Shown: piece by piece, positions 57,627 through 64,000 of the stretch
Layout: every line of letters begins with the position of its first letter
Numbering within the stretch: the first letter of the stretch is position 1
From: Microbulbifer guangxiensis
Lineage (GTDB): Bacteria > Pseudomonadota > Gammaproteobacteria > Pseudomonadales > Cellvibrionaceae
Assembly (NCBI RefSeq): GCF_021729075.1
Contig: NZ_JAJSAQ010000002.1
Coordinates: 434,001-498,000 of the forward strand
Direction: 5' to 3'
Length of the DNA stretch: 64,000 nt
Notes under the pieces: generated by a model
The model's input: only the letters and a program-made list of their open reading frames with translations
Database searches by the model: none
Told to the model about the DNA's origin: nothing
Made by a program: the position numbers and the translations under genes

Positions 57627-59006
57627 TCAACGCCCCGACTCCGCTCCCCCGGCCGCACTCTCAGCCACCTGCCGACGCCGGAAAATCACTTTGTGCTCCA
57701 TCCACAGCGGCAGGAAAATCACGATGTCGTACAGGTGCACGAGCACAGCACCGCTACGCAAAACCACCGCGCCCATTACCCGCAAGGTTAGGGACACAAC
57801 GCGCAGCAGCAGGACACCACAGAGGCCGAGCACTGCGCGCAGCGCGTTGAGGAAACTCTCCAGTGGAACAGCGCTGAATACCAGCGCCATCGGCAACACC
57901 AGCGCCAGACCCGCGCGTATAGTGACGGCGACCCAGCTCGCCACTGCCGTACCTTCGGGAATGGCCGGGCCCGCAGACAGCCCGGAACCACTGGCCGCCA
58001 GGATTGCCCCGAGAATACCGAGGGTGCACAACAAGCCAAACAGCAGCCAGAACAACCGCGCCCGCAGGTTGTCTGCCAGCGCACCGATGGCGGGAAACAT
58101 CCTGGTGATGCGCACTGCCTCAAGGATAAAGACACCCAGGGCCAGCTGCAGTGCGACCAGTACCACTGCAGCGGATGACGCCAGCGGGAAGCCCGTCGGT
58201 TCGGCGCCGAGCAGCGCCTGCAGCGGTGTCGACAGGAGATGGGTATTCAACATCGCCGCGCCGGCGGCGATCCCCAGCATCAGTGAAGACACCAGGAACT
58301 GCCCCAGGGCGGAAAAGGCCAGCCGGCGGCTCTCCTGCTCGCCGCCGCGGAGCAACTCCTCATAGCGCTGCATATGGCCGTCCACCGCCTGCGCCCGCTG
58401 GATAACCGATTCCACATTGCGATTGACCCGGCCGAGGGCGGTGAGAATGCTGCGCCAGCCGGGCATCATGCGCTTGAGCAACTGGTGGCGCTCCCGGGCC
58501 GACTCACGGTAGGCCTCCAGCGCCTTGGACTCCGCCTTGCGCATGGAGCTGTGGATGATCTCCAGCACATCGCGCACCACCGGGTCCTCCTTGGCGGGGA
58601 TTTCCGCGACGGCGCGAATGGCCTTGGGCCAGTTGGTGGGTTCCGGCGGCACCTCGGCGCTGCGGACATAATCCTCGTCGACGGCAGTGAGCTGCTCACA
58701 CAGTTTCCGGTGCAATGCCGGGTAGCGGGAAAGCTCGCGCTTGACGGTAGACTCGACCCGGGTGAACTCACGGTCAATCTGCCACTCCAGGGCCTCCCGG
58801 GCACGGGCGAGCAGGACCTCGCGGTTGCGCCGCTGCAGGCGCTGCTCCGCCGCAGACACCGAACTGGCCGCCAGGCGCAGGACCTGGTGAACCACCCGCG
58901 ACAACGCCAGCAGCCCCTGATGCACCGGTCCGCGGGCGGCGAAAAGGGCGAGCAGCGCGAGAAGAAACCACAGCCAGAGCGGCAGGCTTTCGAAAAGTCC
59001 GTTCAC
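57627..59006 (-). CDS. Membrane protein with coiled-coil domain, unknown
   Basis: 459 residues from GTG 59006, chosen because AGGAGG lies 7 bases upstream; an ATG six bases earlier has too short a spacer. There is one N-terminal helix (LPLWLWFLLALLALFAARG) and a long charged helical region (about 30-225). About five membrane helices follow in the C-terminal half (LGQFLVSSLMLGIAAGAAML, SAAVVLVALQLALGVFI, RARLFWLLFGLLCTLGILGA). I recognise no family. It lies upstream of the glycerophosphodiester phosphodiesterase gene. Confidence 0.75.
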   Translation of the reverse strand: MNGLFESLPLWLWFLLALLALFAARGPVHQGLLALSRVVHQVLRLAASSVSAAEQRLQRRNREVLLARAREALEWQIDREFTRVESTVKRELSRYPALHRKLCEQLTAVDEDYVRSAEVPPEPTNWPKAIRAVAEIPAKEDPVVRDVLEIIHSSMRKAESKALEAYRESARERHQLLKRMMPGWRSILTALGRVNRNVESVIQRAQAVDGHMQRYEELLRGGEQESRRLAFSALGQFLVSSLMLGIAAGAAMLNTHLLSTPLQALLGAEPTGFPLASSAAVVLVALQLALGVFILEAVRITRMFPAIGALADNLRARLFWLLFGLLCTLGILGAILAASGSGLSAGPAIPEGTAVASWVAVTIRAGLALVLPMALVFSAVPLESFLNALRAVLGLCGVLLLRVVSLTLRVMGAVVLRSGAVLVHLYDIVIFLPLWMEHKVIFRRRQVAESAAGGAESGR

Positions 59007-59286
59007 CGGCATGCCTCCTGATCGATTGAAAGACTCCCATCCTAACAGCACTGGCGGTGACATTCGCCCCCGTTACCCGCGACACCGCGGCCATTCAGCA
59101 TATTGGCGGCTCTCAGTTTCGGGGCCCTTGCGGTGCCAGACAGCGATTCCGGCATGCTGACGCCCAAAGGGAAAGCTGGAGCTACGACGAGCCACCAGAC
59201 GAACCACTACAGGGACGGCCGGTCTGCTCGGGTCCCGGGGGGTACACCGGGAGTCAGCCGGGAGGGCCCCTGAAAGCAAACGCGGG

Positions 59287-60393
59287 CTAGTCGAGACGTT
59301 TACTGAACCGCAGGATTGCCAGAGTCATCATCACCCCGATAAACACGATCAGGGCCAGAACATCGGGCCACAGCTCCGTCAGTTCCGCTCCCCGCAACAT
59401 CACACCCCGTATCAGGCGGACAAAATGTGTGAGCGGCAATAGCTCCGCAATCCACTGCGCCGGTTCCGGCATACCCTCGAACGGGAACACGAAGCCGGAC
59501 AGGAGGATTGAGGGAACAAAGACAAAGAATGTCATCTGCATGGCCTGGAACTGTGATTTCGCCCGGGTAGAGATCAGCAACCCGAGGGTCAGGTTGGCCA
59601 GGATGAGCAGAATCGCAGCCAGGTACACATCCAGCAGGCTGCCCCGGATCGGCACGCCGAAGAGCCACATGCCACACAGCAACACCAGACTGGTCTGGAT
59701 CAGGCCAATAAAGCCATAGGGCAACACTTTCCCGGTCATCAGCTCAGCACCACTGACCGGTGTCGCAATAAGTAATTCCATATTCCCGCGCTCGTGCTCC
59801 CGCACGATGGCAATGGCGGTGAACATGACCATGGTCATGGTGAGGATGATGCCAATCAGCCCCGGTACAATATTGATCGCCGACACCCGCTGCGGATTGT
59901 AAAAGCTGACCACGGAAAAAGGGCTCTCGGGCAGCGGAACAGAATTCAACTGCCGCTCCCGGTCAACCCGCACAACCGGCATCTGGGCGAGCTGTCTGGC
60001 CGCACTCTGCACCACCGTATCACTACCATCTACCAGCACCTGTACCGCGGATTCCCCTGTCGCCAGGCGTCGCTCAAAGTCCTGCGGAATGACCACGCCA
60101 ACCTGGATTTCCCCGCGACGCAACAAGTCCATTACCTGCTCTGGGGTTCGCGCATCACTGACCGGGTGGATGATATCCGTCGCCAGCATGTCCATCAGCA
60201 GCTGTCGCGAGCCGCTGGTGCCGGCCTGGTCGACAATTGCGGCTGGGAGATGGCGCAGGTTCATGTTGATGGCGTAGCCAAACAGCACCAGCTGCAGAAT
60301 GGGAATCACCACTATCATTGCCAGCGTGACCCGGTCGCGGCGCACCTGGCGCAGCTCCTTGATCAGGACTGCCCACATGCGATGCCAGTTCAC
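59287..60393 (-). CDS. ABC-2 type transporter permease
   Basis: 368 residues, GTG start at 60393 overlapping the ATP-binding gene stop (GTGA). One N-terminal helix and a large periplasmic domain (about 60-180) are followed by five C-terminal helices, as in the YbhS/YbhR/YhhJ export permeases. Motifs FSVVSFYNPQ, NIVPGLIGIILTMTMVM and LLIATPVSGAELMTGKVLPY. Only one permease gene is present, so a homodimer is inferred. Confidence 0.93.
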   Translation of the reverse strand: MNWHRMWAVLIKELRQVRRDRVTLAMIVVIPILQLVLFGYAINMNLRHLPAAIVDQAGTSGSRQLLMDMLATDIIHPVSDARTPEQVMDLLRRGEIQVGVVIPQDFERRLATGESAVQVLVDGSDTVVQSAARQLAQMPVVRVDRERQLNSVPLPESPFSVVSFYNPQRVSAINIVPGLIGIILTMTMVMFTAIAIVREHERGNMELLIATPVSGAELMTGKVLPYGFIGLIQTSLVLLCGMWLFGVPIRGSLLDVYLAAILLILANLTLGLLISTRAKSQFQAMQMTFFVFVPSILLSGFVFPFEGMPEPAQWIAELLPLTHFVRLIRGVMLRGAELTELWPDVLALIVFIGVMMTLAILRFSKRLD

Positions 60394-61340
60394 GACACGG
60401 CCTCGGGCTTTTGCGCCGGCTTGCTGGTCACCGCAACAAAGACATCCTCGAGGCTTGGCGCCGTCGGCTCTATTTGCGCTTCCAGCCCCGCCCCCTCGAG
60501 CGACTGTTGCCACTGCTGCAGATCCACACCTGAATCGTCACAGAGCACCCGCAGGTTCATGCCAATTTGCGCGGCACTGATGACCCCCGCGATCTGTAAA
60601 AGCTTTTGACGTACTCGGCGGGGTTCTTGCGCGTGCACCTCAAAGGTACGCCCCTCCAGACCACCGGTAAGTTCTGCCGGGCTGCCGTCGGCCACCAGGC
60701 GGCCGTGATCGAGCACAGCCAGACGGTGGCACCGCTCCGCCTCGTCCATGTAGTGCGAGGAAACCAGGATGGTCGTGCCCTCATCCGCCAGTTCGAACAA
60801 CTTTTCCCAGAAATCCCGCCTCGATTCCGGATCCACCGCACTGGTAGGCTCATCGAGAAAAAGCAGCTCAGGCTGGTGAAGCACACTACCGGCGAGCGCC
60901 AACCGCTGACGCTGGCCACCACTCAAAGTACCGGCCAGCTGTCGCTGCCGCTCCTCAAGCTGATACTCCTGGAGTAACTGCTCCACCCGTTTACGGCTAT
61001 TGCGACTTTCAAGCCCATGGATGGCCGCGAGAAATTCGAGGTTTTCCCGCACAGTGAGGTCGCTGAACAGGGAAAATTGCTGGGTCATATAACCGATATG
61101 GTAACGGAGCTGCTCCGCCTGCTCGGGAATGCGCAGTCCGAGCACCTCGATGTCCCCGGCAGTGGGGGTCAGCAGTCCACATAACATACGGATTGCCGTG
61201 GATTTGCCGGAGCCATTCGGACCGAGAAAGCCATAGACCTGTCGCCGCTTCACGGTAAGGTCGAGGCTGTCGACAGCACGAAGGCTGCCAAAACACTTGG
61301 TGAGCCCGCTGGCCTGGATCGCTACCTCATCACCGGGCAT
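60390..61340 (-). CDS. ABC transporter ATP-binding protein
   Basis: 316 residues from the ATG at 61340 (an in-frame start at 61379 would overlap the HlyD gene by 50 bases). Walker A GPNGSGKS, signature LSGGQRQRL, Walker B LLFLDEPTSAVD and H-loop SSH are intact. It is the export-type ATPase of a tripartite HlyD-ABC system. It overlaps the lipoprotein HlyD gene stop by 11 bases and the permease start by 4 bases, so all three are one unit. Confidence 0.95.
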   Translation of the reverse strand: MPGDEVAIQASGLTKCFGSLRAVDSLDLTVKRRQVYGFLGPNGSGKSTAIRMLCGLLTPTAGDIEVLGLRIPEQAEQLRYHIGYMTQQFSLFSDLTVRENLEFLAAIHGLESRNSRKRVEQLLQEYQLEERQRQLAGTLSGGQRQRLALAGSVLHQPELLFLDEPTSAVDPESRRDFWEKLFELADEGTTILVSSHYMDEAERCHRLAVLDHGRLVADGSPAELTGGLEGRTFEVHAQEPRRVRQKLLQIAGVISAAQIGMNLRVLCDDSGVDLQQWQQSLEGAGLEAQIEPTAPSLEDVFVAVTSKPAQKPEAVS

Positions 61341-62376
61341 CGTCGCCCCCGGCTGTGGGCGCTGTGGACGGGACGACATTAGCGCTGGCGTCGGGGAACC
61401 TCGCCTGCAGTGGCAGTCCCGAGGGCAGGTCTACAGCAGCCTTATCCAGCTGGATTTCGGCCAGGAAGCTGAGCCGGGAGACGTCCTCGCCAGTCAATGC
61501 GTAGTAGGGCGTGAAGCTCGGTTCACTGCGAATCATTCTTACCCGCCCCGGGTAATCTCTATCATCCCCCTCGATTGTGACGGATGCGGCATCGCCAACC
61601 TGTATGCCAGCTCGCATGGGCTGTGGAATATAGACCCGGGCGTAGGGAGCTTCGCCGACCAGCATAGTGATCAAGGGCCCGCCAATCGGTGCCTCATCAC
61701 CGAGCTTGAACGGGATGCTGTCGACAAGCCCGGGCCGTGGTGCATGCAACACCAGTTTATCCAGTAACGCTTGCTGGACTTGTTGTTCCGACCTGGCCCT
61801 TTCCAGCGCCGCCTGAGCCTGGTCGATGCGTTCCGAACGGGTGCCTCGCTCGAGCTCGAGGAGCAAAGCCTCTGCGGCAGCTACCTGGGCGCGGGCACTT
61901 TCGGCGGCGGCCCTGGCACTGTCTAGATCATCTCTGGAAACGAAGTGCTGCCTGGCCAACTCGGCAAGGCGCCGATAACGGGCTTCCGCATCCCTGAGCT
62001 GGCTGCGGACCCGCTGCAAGTCCGCCCTGGCCCGATCAATTTCCTCCGAGCGAGGCCCCTCACGCAATTCGAGCAACAGCGCTTGCTGCCGCTCCGCTTC
62101 TGCGCCCGCGGCGTCCCTACGCGCCCTGACCGAACTGTCATCGAGCACCATCAATATCTGGCCAGCGCTGACACGATCCCCTTCCCGGACTTTGATCTCG
62201 ACAATTTTCTCTGCCACCGGGGCCGGTAGCGCTATCCGATCCCACTCGAGCGTTCCCAGTACGCGCGGCGGCTCTGGTTCACAGCCGGACAGGAACACCA
62301 CGGTGATGACTGTCAGCGCAAGCTGCACAGGAGCGGGTAGCCTGGAGATCAGGGCCTTGACAGGCAGCGCACGCAT
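61330..62376 (-). CDS. HlyD-family periplasmic adaptor, lipoprotein type
   Basis: 348 residues from ATG 62376. A signal peptide with candidate lipobox LSGC (Cys32) is followed by the biotinyl-lipoyl-like domain (KIVEIKVREGDRVSAGQIL) and a long alpha-hairpin (about 80-205). The beta-barrel half follows (VHAPRPGLVDSIPF-like, PYARVYIPQPMRAGIQVGDA). It links the inner-membrane ABC exporter to an outer-membrane channel; no TolC gene is in the window. It is first in the unit with the ATPase and permease. Confidence 0.92.
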   Translation of the reverse strand: MRALPVKALISRLPAPVQLALTVITVVFLSGCEPEPPRVLGTLEWDRIALPAPVAEKIVEIKVREGDRVSAGQILMVLDDSSVRARRDAAGAEAERQQALLLELREGPRSEEIDRARADLQRVRSQLRDAEARYRRLAELARQHFVSRDDLDSARAAAESARAQVAAAEALLLELERGTRSERIDQAQAALERARSEQQVQQALLDKLVLHAPRPGLVDSIPFKLGDEAPIGGPLITMLVGEAPYARVYIPQPMRAGIQVGDAASVTIEGDDRDYPGRVRMIRSEPSFTPYYALTGEDVSRLSFLAEIQLDKAAVDLPSGLPLQARFPDASANVVPSTAPTAGGDDAR

Positions 62377-62595
62377 CAAGGGCTGGCACCCTGAACAAGG
62401 AAAGGATGAGGGAGAAATCGACTGGTCGCTGCTATCCCCGCAGCATCGCTGTCACCGCCCCGTTCAGGCGGATTGAGACCGGCACATTCCCTGGCCATTG
62501 ACGGGCTCGACTTTTGGGATGAATGCTCCAAATTAATGAAGATAACGGCCGGGTTCAAGTTTTGGCGTGGCGAGTATCCCCGGGCCCGAGGCAGA

Positions 62596-62624
62596 AATAA
62601 AAAAGGTGGCCCAATGGCCACCTT
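62596..62624 (-). terminator. Rho-independent terminator after greA
   Basis: 9-bp stem aaggtggcc/ggccacctt (62603-62611 with 62616-62624), loop caat, followed on the minus strand by a U-rich tract. It ends the carAB-greA unit. Confidence 0.85.
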
Positions 62625-62647
62625 CTTATTTCCAGGAACCTGCCCGC

Positions 62648-63124
62648 TCAGAGGTGCTCCACGGAATCAATTTCATACTCCACCGCACCGGAAGGCGTAT
62701 GCACTTCCACAACATCGCCCACTTCCTTGCCGATCAGTGCCCGGGCAATGGGTGAATTCACCGAAATCTTTTTCTGTTTCACGTCGGATTCATCGTCACC
62801 AACGATCTTGTAGGTGACTTCCTCATCCGTTTCCATATGAATGATGGTGACGGTGGTACCGAAGATCACCTTGTCACTGGGCTCGATGGCCTTTACATCG
62901 ATGACCTGAGCGTGCGACAGCTTGGCCTCGATCTCCTGAATGCGGCCCTCGATAAAGCCCTGCTTTTCACGGGCGGCATGGTACTCGGCGTTCTCCTTCA
63001 GGTCCCCGTGCTCACGGGCCTCAGCGATCGCCTGCACGACAGCGGGGCGTTCGACTTTCTTCAGTTTTTCCAGTTCGGCGCGCAGTGCCTCGGCGCCTTC
63101 AACAGTCATTGGTACCCGGTTCAA
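62648..63124 (-). CDS. greA: Transcription elongation factor GreA
   Basis: Rescues backtracked RNA polymerase by stimulating transcript cleavage; 158 residues from the TTG at 63124, matching E. coli GreA exactly. The TTG lies 6 bases after GGAGG, which decides the start, and gives [14 protein letters not shown]. Motifs: [21 protein letters not shown] (the coiled-coil tip) and the C-terminal [13 protein letters not shown] FKBP-type domain. It follows carB, as in Pseudomonas. Confidence 0.97.
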   Translation of the reverse strand: MNRVPMTVEGAEALRAELEKLKKVERPAVVQAIAEAREHGDLKENAEYHAAREKQGFIEGRIQEIEAKLSHAQVIDVKAIEPSDKVIFGTTVTIIHMETDEEVTYKIVGDDESDVKQKKISVNSPIARALIGKEVGDVVEVHTPSGAVEYEIDSVEHL

Positions 63125-63251
63125 GGTGGGCCTCCAGTTTTTATAACGACAGAACCAGAACCCCCGAAAGTTCGGGGGTCCGGCTGCGATTGTTGTGTTC
63201 AGAGTTGCCGACCGTGCCTGCAAAGGGGCAGCACGGTCCGGGCCAGTGCCG

Positions 63252-64000
63252 TTACTCCGGCAGCTTGACCACGCGCTGGTGCAAATCCTGCAGGCGGCGC
63301 ACCTTCAGCGGCTCGCCCAGCTGCATGGCCAGCGCCATCGCCTTGGCTGCCGCCAGTGTGGTGGTGTAGCAAACCTGATGATTTTCTGCACTGCGACGGA
63401 TATCAGCGGAATCGCGAATGGCCTGACGCCCTTCCGTCGTGTTGACCACCAGCGCGATCTCGTCGTTCTTGATCATGTCGACGATATGCGGGCGACCCTC
63501 GCTCATCTTGTTGACGGTTGTAACGGCAATGCCGTTATCTTGCAACACCTGGGCCGTGCCGCGGGTCGCCACCAGCTCGAAACCGAGGGTCGACAGGTCG
63601 CGTGCGACGGAAACCACCGCATCCTTATCGAAGTCGCGCACGGAGATGAACACCTTGCCCGACTCCGGCAGTGTATCACCGGCGGCCAGCAGGCCCTTGT
63701 CGAATGCCTCGGCAAAGGTAGCGCCAACGCCCATCACCTCACCGGTGGATTTCATTTCGGGGCCGAGGATCGGATCCACTTTCGGGAACTTGTTGAACGG
63801 GAATACTGACTCCTTGACGGAGAAGTAATCCGGCACGATCTCATCGGTGAACCCCTGCTCCGCCAGGCTGATACCGGCCTGGCAGCGGGCCGCCACCTTG
63901 GCCAGCGAAGTGCCGATGCACTTGGATACGAACGGCACGGTACGGGAGGCACGGGGGTTGACCTCGATCACGTAAATCTCGCCGTCCTGGTACGCCAGCT
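63252..64000 (-). CDS. carB: Carbamoyl-phosphate synthase large subunit (3' part)
   Basis: The last ~249 codons of carB are visible; the 5' part is outside the window. The second ATP-grasp domain end ([18 protein letters not shown]) and the C-terminal allosteric MGS-like domain ([37 protein letters not shown]) are present. The enzyme supplies carbamoyl phosphate to arginine and pyrimidine synthesis. It precedes greA. Confidence 0.98.
   Translation of the reverse strand, partial: LAYQDGEIYVIEVNPRASRTVPFVSKCIGTSLAKVAARCQAGISLAEQGFTDEIVPDYFSVKESVFPFNKFPKVDPILGPEMKSTGEVMGVGATFAEAFDKGLLAAGDTLPESGKVFISVRDFDKDAVVSVARDLSTLGFELVATRGTAQVLQDNGIAVTTVNKMSEGRPHIVDMIKNDEIALVVNTTEGRQAIRDSADIRRSAENHQVCYTTTLAAAKAMALAMQLGEPLKVRRLQDLHQRVVKLPE

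Overview
The window looks like chromosomal DNA of a marine, Pseudomonas-related gammaproteobacterium. A Cellvibrionales or Microbulbifer-like organism is my inference. The evidence is a GC-rich sequence, a Pseudomonas-type housekeeping order on the minus strand (carB, greA, rlmE, ftsH, folP, glmM, tpiA, secG, tRNA-Leu, tRNA-fMet, rimP, nusA, infB, rbfA, truB, rpsO, pnp), and an Oar-like TonB-dependent receptor with an N-terminal carboxypeptidase-regulatory domain.

Layout: 1-1543 is the 5' part of the TonB-dependent receptor gene. 2252-11525 is the translation/RNA operon rimP-nusA-infB-rbfA-truB-rpsO-pnp. 11693-12448 holds two intact initiator tRNA genes with two decayed copies between them. 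12684-40753 is a block of 13 minus-strand envelope genes placed between tRNA-fMet and tRNA-Leu. 41079-47789 returns to the conserved order (tRNA-Leu, secG, tpiA, glmM, folP, ftsH, rlmE), with yhbY divergent. 48241-62376 is a second accessory block: a lipoprotein and S41 peptidase pair, pntAB transhydrogenase, two ABC export systems, a metallo-beta-lactamase-fold hydrolase, a glycerophosphodiester phosphodiesterase and an unrecognised membrane protein. 62648-64000 is greA and the 3' end of carB.

The most notable part is the 28-kb envelope block. It encodes one TolQ/ExbB-like channel protein, two TolR/ExbD-like proteins, a TonB-like protein with an AgmX/PglI-type C-terminus, three TPR proteins (two of them lipoproteins) and two small exported proteins. 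These are followed by a 3.5-kilo-residue repeat protein of DUF11 type, a 1.7-kilo-residue protein with three OmpA-like domains and a predicted beta-barrel, and two lipoproteins. The set of one TolQ, two TolR, AgmX and TPR proteins resembles the Agl-Glt machine that drives gliding in Myxococcus. I infer a proton-powered trans-envelope machine coupled to, or assembling, a giant surface protein. One of the two TolR-like proteins has Asn where the proton-carrying Asp is expected.

Start codons were moved from the longest open frame where a ribosome-binding site, signal peptide or family length argued for it (rimP, secG, tpiA, ftsH, yhbY, pntA, greA and others). Everything is read by eye. No homology search or structure prediction was run.
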